Source of the DNA: Rhynochetos jubatus
Lineage: Eukaryota > Chordata > Aves > Eurypygiformes > Rhynochetidae
NCBI GenBank assembly: GCA_027574665.1
Contig: CM050655.1
Coordinates: 15,309,170-15,373,169, forward strand
Reading direction: 5' to 3'
DNA length: 64,000 nucleotides
Within the stretch, counting starts at the first letter, position 1, and every line of letters starts with the position of its first letter. Positions 1 through 13,136 of the stretch are shown piece after piece. The position numbers and the translations under genes were made by a program. The notes beneath the pieces are model-generated. The model did not search any database, was not told the DNA's origin, and saw only the letters and a list, made by a program, of their open reading frames with translations.

Positions 1-2072
1 TGGAACCAAAACTGAGTATGTTTTGGACATCTTTACTGGAGTCTGTCACCATATTTTTGACATGTCTGGTCTAGCTTTTTTCCTCCACAGTAACCTTACA
101 AAACAACTTCCTAAATTATCAGTTCGGTTTGTCTAGGTGCTTTGTGAGTGTTGGAACAAATATTTATATAGTAACTGTTCCTGTAATTAACTCTTTAAAT
201 ATTTAAGCTTCATGGCTACCCACAGGTGAAGAAAATAAAGGCCAACAGTATGGAAAATACAGGACAAAATTTGTTTTTAAAGGTCACAGCTTCACATCTG
301 TGCAGTTGTACTACAAAATTGGACACTTAAATCAACACAGGACCATTTACCCTATTCTCTTGTGAAATCAAACATATCTGTTTAGACAATAGATGCAAAT
401 CTGTGAGCAGCCTTTGAAATACAGTCTAGGCTGCCTTCAACACTGTAGCTGTGTAACTAGTTGAAAACTTAACTATTCTTAGATTTTCTTTTTAAGTTTG
501 AAAATTATTTTGGAAAAGACATTTTTGAAATCGTGTGTTTTGGTGCCTCTATTGCCAAGTAAGGCATGTTACTTGTTATTCACGATCTGGGTCATTGGAG
601 ACAGTGAAATTATTTGTTTCTGATAAACACAGTGGCTTTGAAATATTTGAGAGAGATGATTCCCCTATATACTCATTTTCCTAAAAACATTTAATTCATT
701 GGTGCTTGTGAGTGAGGGAAAGGTTCTGTGTCTTGAAATACAAGCCAAAAAAACCCCACAAAAACCTCAGACCAAGTGTGTTCTTAGTCTCCTTCCACCG
801 CATTGACAAAAGGAAGAATTGCATTTATAAACTAAAGAAATAGAAGTTAAAACCTTCTCAAGCACTGAAACATTTTGCTTTAATCTTAGAAACCAGAATG
901 GGAAATTTACTTGCTAAATAATTAAACCATCAGAGTTTCAAAACATTTAACCATCACTTGCTTTATCATGATATCAACTTAGTGTCTCATAGCATGTAAT
1001 TTGTCTGTTAACGACAGCAAGATTAGACCCAAAGTGTAAAAATGGCATGTACTTGGGATTGTGCTAACAACTGGAGTTGATTCCGTAGTTTATATGAATA
1101 CTGTAGAGATAAAGTACTGAAATAGAATTAGTCCTCCTTACTGCTTTAGGACACAAATCCTACACTTGACATTTCAGAATTGCTTTAAACATGAAGGAAT
1201 ATTCACACTACCCAGCTTCATCTGAAGGGTGTGCTATGAAGGAAGACATGTGTGATCCACAATGTTCTTCAGGGAGAAACCTGCTTTGTTTTTTGAAGTA
1301 GTGAAGAAAACTGAGCTGCTAGGCATGGTGCCTACAGTTGTGTGGACAGAATATCCTTTTTTTCTCATTCATTAGATTTGAGAGCTATAAAATGTTCTTA
1401 GTGTACGACTTTGAAAATGTGAGTTTTGTTCTTAATAATGTGGATGAGAATTTTACATACTGTTAAATTATGTGCTTTGGATAATTTACTATGGACACAT
1501 ATTTAAAGAACATGCTACTTGAACCCATGCAGTTCTGTTTGCAGTTATGTTGAGTGGCATAAATACAAATAACAATAAAAGCTAACAGCTTATTTGAAAT
1601 CTGTTCAGGGAAATCTGATTTACTTTGAAGTGCTATATAATGCTGTAGGAAATAGAAGCAACAGATAAAAATTCCTGAGGCTGGATTTCTCGAAGAAGAA
1701 TAAAACTCATTCACAATTATTCTGAAGAAGCAGGAAATTTAAGGGGTTTCTGAACTGATTTTTGCTTCCTGAAATTCCTTATTTTTTTCATTGTTTCAGT
1801 AAGAAGAAAAATTTCCCTAATTAGATCAACTGCTTGATATACAAGAGAAAGCGCTACGTCTCTGCTACACATTTACAGGTTATATGCTACAAATATACAA
1901 AACCCAACAATTTGGTCCACAATTTTATTATAGATCTTTGTTCATTTAAAGAAGAGGCCACATTCAACTGTGTCCTAGAATGAACTGTATGGCTAAGTGC
2001 CATATACTGGTTTTGCCTACTGCTTTGACTGTCACAGTAAAGGAAACAGTCAGGAAAAAGCAAATTTGTGTT
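1..2072. other. AT-rich noncoding stretch, no gene seen
   Basis: All six frames are broken by stops every few tens of codons. No open stretch has a recognisable domain or convincing splice borders. I see no repeat family here. It could be intron, 3' untranslated sequence or intergenic DNA; the sequence does not decide between them. Confidence 0.6.
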
Positions 2073-2192
2073 AGAATCATGAAATCATAGAATGGTTAGG
2101 GTTGGAAAGGACCTTAATGGTCACCTAGTGACAATCCCCTTGCCGTGAACAGGGACACCTTTCACTACACCAGGTTGCTCCAAGCCTCATTC
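2073..2192 (-). mobile_element. CR1: CR1 LINE 3'-end fragment (minus strand)
   Basis: The plus strand reads the reverse complement of the avian CR1 3' end. It begins with the ATTCTRTG-type terminal octamers (as AATCATGAAATCATAGAATGG). It continues through the GGTTGGAAAGGACCTTAA block, the CACCTAGTGACAATCCCC block and a diverged CAGGTTGCTCCAAGCCTC block, where the match stops. This is a roughly 120-bp, heavily 5'-truncated, noncoding copy. Mismatches to the usual form throughout suggest an old insertion. Such tails are the commonest repeat in bird genomes, where CR1 inserts by target-primed reverse transcription and usually aborts early. Confidence 0.88.
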
Positions 2193-5100
2193 TCTTCATC
2201 TATCAAAAAAATCCAGCAGTCATTTTTTTTTTTCCCCAGCTCTAACTGCCCTACATGTTAAAAGGTTGAGAAATGTGAGTCTTAAAAATGTTTTGGCAAG
2301 TTAGAACAATGTTTTGAGGTTAGTAATAGACCTTGGGACTAGCTTGGGACTCTGCTTGGCAGAAGTTATTTTTCTGCAAGGTTTGCACATTACAGGTTGA
2401 GAAATTGGTGTCAAAACTTTAAAATGTGGAAGTCTGAATCCAAGGCCGTCCAGTGAAGAGAATGCATTAAATGTTTGTTATGGCAGGATTTAGACACTTG
2501 ACTTCTGAAGAACTCTTAAAAATGCTACAAGGCTTCACTACTTGTTCAGGGAAAGATAAAAGTAGTATCTTTCTGTGACTCTATAAAAATGTAAGCCTTC
2601 AGGCTTTCTAATTTGCTCATAATGATCACACTTTGATTATGAAAACATGCTAATGAAATGCAACTAATTTGCAATACTTTTCCTCAAACAAACTTTTTAA
2701 ACTAAAAGTGAGTTATTTTTATTTTGACATGATGTAGGTTTTGTCCATAAATGTCATGAAGAGGAGAATAATTAAAAAAATATGAACTAAGACTACCCTA
2801 GAGGAGAAAAACCATACATGTAGCAATGGAGTTGAAAGTACTGGTGGTTATTTGGTTTGGGGTTTTTGTGTTGTTGTATTTGAGTGTGGTGGGGGCTTTT
2901 TTTAAGTTTGTATTCAGGTGAGATGCTTTGAGAAGCTGGTGGAGTGTTCTGAAAAAATACGGCTGAGGAAAATCAGTGGATTTTTAAATATATAAGTAAC
3001 TATAGTAGATTTTCCTGGAGAAAATGTAAATGTGCTATACACTGCCTTGGCTTTTAAGGTTTATTTTACAGCCTTCTTTGCTCTTGCTGCATTTCTTTTT
3101 TTTCCTGAGGAAGACGACAAATTCTTTTAGCACTGAGGGGGAAAAACAACACTACCACCTCCTGCAATAAGTTACAGTTGCCTAGCAGCCAAAGTGATAT
3201 TTAGCAGCACAGAAATTATGTGGGGTTTCTCCCTGCTTCCTAAGGCAGTAACAATTCTCTCATGACTTAAATGAGAATTGGTGCTTAAAGGATAATTTGG
3301 TATCCCTGACAGATAGGAATTTGGAGAGGGCAGATACATTTGGTATACATAGATATTTTTTGACAGTGTTCTTGACAGTATCAGCTACTTTACTACACTT
3401 GCAAAGCAGGAAGAGAAACCTTGAGCAACCTCGAGTATGAAGCATCTCAGAATTTGAATATGGAGTTTAACAAGCTTTCCCAAGGATAAACAAAGCTCTT
3501 GAAAAACAAACACCAAAGTTTACTTTCCACTGCAGGACATGTTGCAACCAATCTTGTGGAATTAACATAGTATTCTTTTTTTTTTTTTCTGAGCACCTGG
3601 AATGTTTTTAGGATGTAGTTATTCTGAGTAGGACTTGGTTTAGAATGAAATGTATTAATTGACTTGACAATAGAGATTAAATGTACTCTTCAGTGATTTA
3701 GATTTTCATACTCTTAATATCCAAATCCTTTTACAAATCCAATCGTTACATAATTTTTTTTTAACAGTGAAGTACATGTGGGATAACAGATTTCTTTGCA
3801 GTCTATTGGTTATGACATCACAATTTTCCTTAGGTAGTTAAGGAAAGTTTAGTGTGAGCTATAAACTCCCCTAGTTAGGCAAAAATGACATGTGTTATAT
3901 TTTCCCTTGTATTGAGTTATAGGTTTCTGAACTAGAGGAGAAGGAGGAAGTCTTTCTCAGTCTCCAGGTCTGACTGCACAGGTAGAAACCACAGGATGTT
4001 TGATGTTCTCAGTGTGAGGTTTTTTTGGTTGGTGTAGTTTCTTTTTATATTTTGATTGAACTAAGACCCATATCAATACCTGTTTTTGAAATAGTTCACA
4101 GAATTTAAATCAAAATTGAGGTTTCTCAGCATGTGATTGACAGATTTCAAAAGGTACACTAAAGTTCCAGTACAAGGTTTACCATCACCCTCCTTCTGGA
4201 GAGAGAGCATACTTTTTCTTTTTTCTGCTTGATACTGAATCCTCTTCCAGTTCCTAGCATAAAAATGAGTTTCTACCTGGCCATTTGGGACTGGTAAACA
4301 TTCAGGAACGTGATAATGTTTATTTAATCACATTAACCATTAATTGGCTTTTCTATGTCCCCAAGGATGACAGAATATATAGCTGTTAAATTATTAAGTA
4401 TATAACTGTCTCCTATAGCAGATAACTTTTTATTTTATGGATGAAGGAAGTAAAATACATAGGAGCTGATGATGGCCTAAAAGTGCAGAAATTAGCGCAC
4501 ACATCCATGGCAGCAAGTATGTGGCAGATGAACTTCAATGTGTGTAAATGGAGGGGAAAAATATCTAAACCCCATTTACATGATTCTGAAGTGGGAAGAT
4601 GCAGTAGAACTTTATAATGGGTAGTTCTCTGAAAGAATTGACTGACTCTAGGCATGGTCAAGAACAAGGCAGATGACATGATTTTGCTACTTTAAAAAAA
4701 AAAATCCTTATTGTACCCACATCTTGAGTACTTTGTGTAGTCCCTATTTCTATATCTTGAGGGACAGAATAAAGGACAGAGGAAGGCAACAAAAGCAGTA
4801 AGTATGTGAAACAGCTGCCTTTCAAGGTAAGAATTGCTGGCTGTTTTCAGTTTGCAGAAAAGTCTGCTGCAGGATATGGTATGCAATCACAAAGGAAGTT
4901 GGTGAACAGTCTGTGCTAAACTGTTATTAACTAGATTTTAAAGACAAGGCCATTTATGAAAGTTAATAGAGATCAACTTGAGAGTCTTCTTAAAAATGTT
5001 TTTTTTTTTTTTTTTAGTATCAGGACTAGTGATTTTTTTTATGTAAACGGAGACTGTGTAGACAGTGTTAACAGTTTCAGAACAAAATTAGACAAATTAA

Positions 5101-6484
5101 CCAAGCAGCTATTGCAGACTATGGGAAGGGTTAGTCTTCCAACATACCTGTTCCAAAGGCTGTATGAGTGAAATGAACTATGAAGTTAGTGACTTTCTTG
5201 ATCTTATAAGAAAGCATCTCATATCAACGTGGTTAGAGACTGTGCTTTATGTGCTCTGGCTGTAAGGGCTGGTTTTTTGTGGCTTGCAGTCATACCTTCT
5301 AATCACTAGATCAAAGGTTTACTCACCCTACATCTTTAGATTAATAGAGTAGAAAAAGGAGATGTTTATCTGGCCAGAAGGGAGTGATGGGGAAGCATCT
5401 TGCCTTCAATACTTACTCATTCAAATATTCATGAATCTTGTTTAACAGTACATGTGTCTCTTAATCTGTGTATAGGGGATTTTTTTTAAGGTCTTTTGAG
5501 ATGTAAAATGTTGTGTATGCGTTTTAGGTTATATACTATTACATCTATATGAAAGTTCCCCTTTCTTCATGCTGGTCAATGAATCAGAGAAATGTCCTAA
5601 GGACGAAAGGGCATAGTCTTACTAAGTTATGGTACAAAGATGCTGAAAATGTACCTTTCACTGTTCAAGTGTAATTATGCAGCTCAGTTCATCACAATTG
5701 TTCACAGATTATAACTTGCTCCACAGAGTTTGTTTTTTCCCTGCTCTTCATAGGGAATAGTTTGCTTTTAATCTTTCATAGGCCTTGGTGGCACATAAAT
5801 AAATCTAAGAGATGTGTTCTAGATTACTTTAATCTTCTGTGATAATGTGAGCTATTTCCAGGGTTTCCATAGGAATAGGAACAATACTTTTCCATTTGAG
5901 TTCATGAGATATTGAATGATAATGGAATAGAGTAGGAAGTGTTGAGTAAGTCTTGCTGGTTTCTATGGTAACTGCAGCTAGTTTGAGTTCATATATGCAT
6001 TTTTTTCTGAATATTTATTTATTATTGACAATAACAAGTAATGTTTTGCAGGGTGTTTGTTTTGGATCAAAGGGTGGGCTTCTATCTGCATTCCTGTGGG
6101 AAAGAACATTCTTTTAGTGTACATATTTCTTAAGCTTTGGACTATTCAATTCTGCCATGGTAGCTGTAGCATTTCTGCTTGTAACCTGTAAGATAGCCAC
6201 TTGTGTTTTGAAACTGCTGTAATTTCAGTTGATCTTATCCTTTAAAAAAAAATTCAAAAATTAGTGCTTAAACAAATATAATAAAAACAAGAACATGCTA
6301 ATTTCTCAGTTTGAGGCAATACCTAGGACCAAGCAGTTACTTTATTGTTAGCTATGACTTTGTAATCTAGTAAGAAAGGTGGCTGATTCTTCCTTCATCA
6401 GCTTGTGTTTAGTGTTAATATAGGCAAATCTTAAACTTTCTTTTCTGTGAAGTCTCCCATGAAGTGTATGGCCAATTAAACTTA
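2193..6484. other. Noncoding stretch with T-tracts
   Basis: No gene or repeat family was recognised. Long T runs lie at about 3576-3588 and 4999-5015. The second run sits inside the only plus-strand open stretch near here (4956-5171) and gives it a run of phenylalanines, so that frame is not a credible protein. Strong GTAAGA donor-like words occur near 4829 but have no open exon in front of them. Confidence 0.55.
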
Positions 6485-6605
6485 GAAGAATCATGGAATG
6501 GTTTGGGTTAGAAGGGACCTTAAAGATCATCTAGTTCCAACCCCTGTGCCACTGGCAGGGACACCCTCCTCTAGACCAGGTTGCTCAAAGCCTCATCCAA
6601 CAAGA
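6485..6605 (-). mobile_element. CR1: CR1 LINE 3'-end fragment (minus strand)
   Basis: The plus strand carries the reverse complement of the CR1 tail: AGAATCATGGAATGG, then GGTTAGAAGGGACCTTAAAG, ATCATCTAGTTCCAACCCC, a TGCCACTGGCAGGGACACC block and CAGGTTGCTCAAAGCCTCATCC. The match ends at a T run around 6606. It is about 120 bp long and 5'-truncated, with no coding part left. It matches the family form better than the copy near 2.1 kb, so it is probably somewhat younger or from a slower-diverged subfamily. Confidence 0.92.
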
Positions 6606-7399
6606 TTTTTTTTTTTTTCTCCTCAATTTTACCGGTTTTAATTAATGCTATGTGAGGATGGTTTAGGTGAGGATACAGTAGATGTACATGCTAAAATCAA
6701 GTCCAGAAAAGGATACACAATCTGTTTCATAAAAGAATGACATGAGCTATACTGAGAACTGGACTTAAAACCTTGCAGCTGAATTCTTATCTTAGAAAGT
6801 GGACAAATAGAAAATGACATATGTACATCACATATATAATGCATAGATTTTTATCTTAATAAAAATTACTGGTTTTTAAAAGCCTTCTTGTTGTAAGCCA
6901 GATGTCTAAGTAGCCTACTTTGTTTCTGTGGTGTTTCATTCTCTTATAGCTGTTGCTATGGGAGTTGTAGTCCTTGTGCTGCAGTGGGTTCCGTGACCTC
7001 CAGAGAGCTAGCTGTGCTTGTAGAATCTATTCTGATTTTATATATAAAAAGCATGTGCCCTTTCCTACAGTGGAAATATATATACTCTGGTTCCATCTTC
7101 GATGTCTACGACTTCCTTTTTTCCTAAATGAAGGTATCTGTGGCATTCTATTATTAAAATGAAGATGAGCAAACACGTTTAAAAATGATGTCTTGTGATG
7201 TTTTGAATGCCATGATTATTTGGAGGAAGTAAAGAACATGGTTAGTATTCAGACAGTTATAGCAAACCTGGCTTAGGGGAACTACTATTATAAAAGGCTG
7301 ACTTTTGTTATACGATTATCTATGTTGTTGAAAAATATTTGTGTCACCATATTAATGTAAACATAAGTTAGGAAAAGTCCTTGCTATTTCTTTTTTTAG
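6606..7399. other. Noncoding stretch
   Basis: No gene or repeat family was recognised. The stretch ends in a pyrimidine tract (about 7385-7397) followed by AG, which would serve as a splice acceptor for the candidate exon described next. Confidence 0.45.
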
Positions 7400-7510
7400 A
7401 TACAGATAGAAGGAAAGTAAATAAATACGAAAGTGCACTTTATGATAATGCTATGTTGCATCTTCACGATAGAAATGTGGTGCTGAAGAAAGTTACCTTC
7501 CACCTATGGG
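7400..7510 (+). other. Weak candidate internal exon, unknown protein
   Basis: A T-rich tract ending TTTTTTTAG precedes an open reading stretch. In the frame beginning with a split Asp codon it reads DTDRRKVNKYES, then ALYDNAMLHLHDRNVV and LKKVTFHLW. It could end at a GTAGTG donor at 7511, which is a weak match to the donor consensus. The frame stays open to a stop near 7566 if not spliced. I do not recognise the peptide. The borders and the open length (under 60 codons) can arise by chance in AT-rich DNA. Its only support is that a splice from here to the candidate exon at 8123 keeps the frame. Confidence 0.12.
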
Positions 7511-8122
7511 GTAGTGACAGTAGTCCGATATCAAATGAGAGATATGGGCACAACTGTTGTGCATGAAACATATTTGCAGAGCACACCAGAGAAGACAGAT
7601 GGCTTCCCCTTAAGGCATTTATGCTGTTCCATGCAAGGGGCTGCTCTGATGATGCAGTTCATAATAATTTGTTTAATATTTTCTCTTTGCAGTTAGTATA
7701 GTATATTTGATAAAATTATGCTTGTAATTAAAATATTGATGTAATCATATGTATTTTAGAAAATACTTCTGCATATGATTTTGCATAGCTCTGCTATCAC
7801 TGATCTGTGGCATGGGGTAAATGGAATGAACTGCTGATCTTGTGGTTAAGACAAATTAATTCTACTCTCCTGTTTAGCAAAACAAAGTAATTACTTTCAA
7901 TGCAAAATATTGTCTGTCAAAATCAGTTTCCTTTTTGCTGCTTGAATATTTTGTGCTTTTTTAAAAACACTGGTGTTTGATAGTTACTTTAATACGTACC
8001 AGTTTCCTGAGAAATGTTCCCAGCATATTCTACTTGGTTTGAGTAGTCTTATGTGGATCCTTAAATGTGCATTGCTTTGGCACGGGAGGTTCCTCTCTGT
8101 TGTAATTATTGTTTTATTTCAG

Positions 8123-8253
8123 CTTCAAATGTTGCAGCGGAAACAACTTCACAGCTTACCACTAAAGCTGCTGAAAGTACCACTTTGGCTGTGGAGTGTA
8201 ATGTCTGTCCTGCTCCTGGAACCATAATATGCTGTTCAGTCAGAACCAGTTAA
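8123..8253 (+). other. Weak candidate terminal exon, Thr/Ser/Ala-rich then Cys-rich
   Basis: The sequence GTTTTATTTCAG ending at 8122 is a good acceptor. The following frame reads SNVAAETTSQLTTKAAESTT, then LAVECNVCPAPGTIICCSVR and TS before a TAA stop at 8251-8253. The first part has a mucin-like Thr/Ser/Ala composition and the second has four cysteines in about 13 residues, resembling an extracellular stalk plus a small Cys cluster. Joined to the 7400-7510 stretch, a G+CT codon restores Ala and the frame. I cannot match it to a known family. A competing frame is also open to 8227, which weakens the case. Confidence 0.18.
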
Positions 8254-11200
8254 AATGCTGGCCAGTGACATGCGGGAGTAACAAGCCTAATTTGACATAT
8301 TCTCTAGATAATACGCATATATTTTAAATGCTGGTTCTTATTGGTAAGGTTCAGAAGGTTTGGTTCAATCTGAAGTAATACACACCACACACCTGTCTTT
8401 TGAGAAGGAAGCAGGAAATGTAATGGTAGAAATTAGGATGAAGATGTTGTAAATTGAAAGTAAAAATTGGGCAATATTAACTGTCTGTTCCATGTGTTTC
8501 ACTTACAAGCTGTGAGCTCTCAGTGTCTTCTAGAAATCTACAGCAAAATGCCGTGAGTTTAAGGGGAAAACTAAGTTGTCTGCACTGACTGATCCTGCTC
8601 CCTCCTTCCTACTGAGTTTTCATCCTGCAGACACTTCCCTTATTTCTCCTATCCTCATCCTGAGTTAGTTTGAGTAGGGAAGGTGGCAGAAAAGCAAAGA
8701 GCTATTGCTATTTTCTCCAAAGGGGAAGGAGCGGGACTTTATAGAGGTTTGAAGCAGTCCTGCTGCTTCTCTGTTTTGTGAAGACTGCTTCTATTCAGCT
8801 TAGCTACCTTAGGATAGGTGGCTAAAAAGGCAGTTTCTGCAGTGTAATTCTGTGCCTTCCAATGAACTACTTACTGTGGTCATGGAGAGGGGCTCACAAA
8901 ACTGACTTCCTTGAGACAGGAAAAGGAAACATAATCAGATTCTTCCTCTATCAAAACTTGAAAAGAAATTATTTCAAATACAGTGTAATGATTACTGCTT
9001 AGAATGGGGGGGGATATCACATTAGGATCTAAGGTGAAATGGGAAACCTGATCCTGTCTTGTGTAGAGAGACTCTTGGCTGCATGCAAACCTGAGACATC
9101 TAGTTCTGTCAGATGTCCACGGTCCTCTTATTGAAAAATGTGTGACTCCTACATACTGTTTAAAAAAAAAAAAAAAAGCATGCTTGTCAGGGTAAAACTT
9201 TGCAAAAATTATTTCTGTAGAGATGAGTAGATTTAGTGAGCTATCTGATTGTTGTGATACACAAAATTCAGTACTGTCATGAGCTGGCTGCAAAGCATAG
9301 TAGAATGCTATGCTTTTGCATGGAGATGCACTGTTTCCTTTGTTACTGTCAGCTATTAAATTTAATTCCATAATAGAAATTTTGAAGATATTGAATGTAC
9401 CTTGAGGAAAATACAGCCATGTAGCTTGGTAACAAACGAAAGTATATTATCTACGTTTTAGTGTCAATACAAAATATTTGCAACACCTTTGAGCTGTTGG
9501 ATTTTGTAATTTCTCCTTTTTTAACTTGTTCCTCAGGAAAAGGAAGGTATTACGGCCTTATGACTTGGGTTGCTTTGGTTTTGATTTTTATATCTCTTCA
9601 ACCCAAATACTGTCAAGTTGATACTTAAATGGTGACTAGAAGAATCAATGGATTGCCCTGTTAGGGTAGTTGACCTTTGTGTTTTGGGTTTCAGTAGACT
9701 GTGTGTACTGTATTGCATGCTGCTGTAATTACTCCACGCTACAGTTTAGCAGCTATGCATATGTAAACAGAACCTGAACCTGTTTTAGCTAAATCAGAGA
9801 ATCCCACATTCCACTCTAAGCGATGTAAACAAAGTTGTCATGTTCTCCTACCACTCAAAAGCCTGCCATAGTATTATGTATGGAAACCCAGGACAGGTAT
9901 GACAAGATGAATTTAGCTGGAGTTTTCTTCAATGTGGTAACAGGTTGGGTTTTTTCTTTTTTTTGTTAGTGAAGTCCTGGGCAAATTTTGTCATTGATGC
10001 TTATGCCCATAGATGTGTTTTAATGAATTTGATCAAACTGCTCTCGTTCAGATTAGAATTTGAAATCCTTTCCTGGTTTACTGAAAATATTGTAAAATAT
10101 TATCCAAAAAAGTGAAGTATATGTAAATCAGAAATTCTTCTATATTAAAAAAACAGTAATGTAAATCACCATGTTGAACACAAAAGGCTTGCAGGTCACA
10201 CTAAGAGACACATATGAGTAACCTGTCGTTTTTCTATCAAACTCTAGAAAATTGTTGTAATAAATTTTCCCTGTAGAATACTTCTTAAGATTTCCTTTGT
10301 TTTCTCTCATGGTAAATATTGCAAAGTTGGTTTGGGTGAGTTGTTTCATAGTTTTCAATTTGCTGTTGTAGAAGGCTGTAAAAAGTAAGAAAACCAAGCC
10401 AACAGTTTATAGGCTTACAGTTGCTGTTGGGTGTTTGTAAATACGGTTGAAAATTTCTAGGCATCTCCAGACTTTAAGTTTGTTAGCTACTGACTTAAAT
10501 ACATTGGAGGAACTATTTGGGCAGAAAATTGTCCTCTCTTTGAAGTATCAGCTAGAGGATGTACAATAGAAGGTACAGAAAATAGTAGTAACTCTTTATT
10601 TCTAAGCGTTTTCTGTCACCATGGAAGAATCATCTGAGCAGTGTAATTGAGTAAATTCAGCACAGGACTGGAAGTTTGACATGGTCTCTGTTTTCAGCTG
10701 AGTGTTTTTAAACATGTAACTAATGTTGCCATTCTCCCTTTGCTTCTGTACAAGCTAGGATTAAAAATCATTAGCTATGCTTGCAAAAAGTATTGAAAGC
10801 AGTACTTAGTGTGGTGTTTTTTTTTTTTTTTTGTCTTCCATTCCATAGCTTCAGGACCAAAATAAATTTGTCCTCTGCATTTAAATCCATCTCATATTGT
10901 GAAACATATATGTCCTCATTATATAGGTTTCTGTGTCTGTTTCTATACACATAGTGTATAGCTATATCTGAATTATTTTTACATCCATATTTTGCAATTA
11001 AAGATGGCATATTCATCTATCAAAATGATAAATTTTTACTATACAGACTGTTTTCCTTAGTGTTTTTGTACTGCACTTCTTTTTTGGTTTTTATCTGTCT
11101 TGTCCTGATAGGTGCAGAGAGATAAACAATCTGATTTTTTTTTTCCCTTGCCGTTCAGTCCATTAGACTCATTATGTATTCTCTTTTAGAAAGAGCCTTG

Positions 11201-13101
11201 GGCATCAACACTAGTTGCTCATGGCCTCTTTACAGCTGATGGCTCTTGATATGAAAGACCTATTTTTTAATGATGCGGTTCTGCTGCATATCCAAACCCA
11301 CTGTTTTACTTCTACAAATGAAAAGCCTGCCTGTGTGAGATCTTTTCGTATTTGCCTTGAGAGAGTGTCTTGTAGTAAAAAAAAAAAAAAAAAAAAATAC
11401 TATAGCTGGTTTCATAACACTTAAGTTATATTATGAGTTGAGAATTAGTCACATGAGTTAATTTAGTGGTACACAAGTACGGGAATAAGCAGAAACTAAA
11501 GTTTGATAACTTTTGGTTTGCCACAAAGTAAGCATTGGATTGAGAGAGTCTTAGCTTTGTTTTTTGTAGTACAGTTAAGAACACTGATGTTAGGTGCTTT
11601 CACTTAGATGGGAATTGTCTATTGTCTCTTTGATTATTTGGGAGTGGGAATGTGTGAAAAAGCTTGGAAAATAACTCTTCATTTTTGTTACACCTTCAGA
11701 ATTAGCATGCTAATGGTTAACAGCTTTATTACCTGCTGCTAGGTATTTAAAGATACAGTGATGAGTATGTAGGAATAGACTTTCCCTTTAAAAAAAAAAA
11801 AATACAGTTTAATATTAGTTACATCTGATTTGGCATGAATATTACCATATAAGTTTTATTTAGGTGTTTATATGAATTTACTGTTATATAGAATATAAAT
11901 ATTATAGTATGTATTTTCAGAGTGTCTTCACTGCAAATTAAGCATCACAATTTGATAGGGTTTATAAGGTTAGAACATCAAAAATAGCAAGCTCTTTTTA
12001 AAACAAACAGTATCTGTGTGAAATATAATACAGTACATGAGAGCTATATATAAAGAGATCAGGTAATTTGTGTTTTTATTTTACTGATTATGTGTTCAGT
12101 TTCCCATTGCGTAAACCTTTGTGATGGAAAAATTGAACCTGTTAGCTACCTTTAAGTTATAAAAATGATTCTAAAACCTGATTGAGTTAATGAGCAGTGC
12201 CTAGCCACTAGGAGGTCTAAAGGGTGTTTGCTTTTTTGTTTGTGGTGTGAAAGAACTTTTTTATCTTTCCCCACAGCTTGTTGCACAATTCAGGCACACC
12301 ATTTATTCCTTTGTGACTTTAGCATAACGCCATCATTGTTGGGAAGTTCCATTATTTTTATCACTAACACAGAAAGCATAGAAGAAACACTTTAAGACCT
12401 TGCTGAACTACAGATTTGTTTGTCTCATAGAATTGTGAGATCATTGAGAGGTTAAACTGAGCAGTTTTCAACACTCTCCATGCTGTAATATATTAGTGGA
12501 ATGCATTCCTGCTGCATTGCTTGCCTGGGAGAAGAATTGGGGGGCAAGTATTTAAAAATAGATATTGTAATCAGTTCCAAGAGGTGTGGTTTTTTGTTTT
12601 GTTTTGTTTGTTTTTTGTTTGTTTTTTGGGGTTTTTTTTTTTTGGGGTGGTGGTAGGGATGCAGGTTTTAAGATTCCCAAGCTTGCTTTAGCAAATAATG
12701 GCAGCCTAAACTCTGTGTGAATATCTAACATGTAGGTGCCATTAAAATACTCTATGGAGAGAATTCTAATAGGCATTTGCAAAGCCTTGTGTTTACTTTA
12801 TGGGAGGGCTGGAGGCTGGTACTGATACCATATTTTTCTACACTTTCACATTGTCATCCTAATGAGTATTTTAACCAGTTCATTTGGTACTAAAGTAAGG
12901 CATGCTCTACTGTTCCTTCCAATATGCTAGTTAACACCTGATACAAATGTAAATACAATAAGATGAACTGACCAGTTGTCTGGTGGTAAAGCATCATATC
13001 ATTTATTTCTATTAAGTGACTCACTTTTTTTTTTTTTTAATTGGCTCAGCAGCTTTCTTTTTGAATTTGCAAAGCTTTTGGTGGTTCTTCTCTGATCTTG
13101 A

Positions 13102-13103
<2 letters not shown>
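8254..13103. other. Noncoding stretch with A/T homopolymers
   Basis: No gene was recognised. A runs lie at about 9172-9187 and 11377-11397 and a T run at 10817-10832. A G/T-rich patch of TTTG and TTTTG words occupies about 12590-12655. The 163-codon minus-strand open frame at 8880-9371 reads through the 9172 A run as poly-Phe and has no recognisable domain, so it is treated as chance. No repeat family was recognised. Confidence 0.5.

Positions 13104-13135
<32 letters not shown>
13104..13135. repeat. T32 homopolymer
   Basis: This is an uninterrupted run of 32 T, the longest homopolymer in the window. There is no obvious retroposed body next to it on the minus strand (as A32), so it reads as a simple mononucleotide tract rather than the tail of an identifiable retrocopy. 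Its exact length is likely to vary between individuals and sequencing runs. Confidence 0.95.

Positions 13136-13136
<1 letters not shown>

Noticed and set aside
8880-9371. 163-codon minus-strand open frame, the longest outside the CR1 copy
   Set aside because: It translates an A16 tract as poly-Phe, has no recognisable domain and no exon borders. One such frame is expected by chance in 64 kb.
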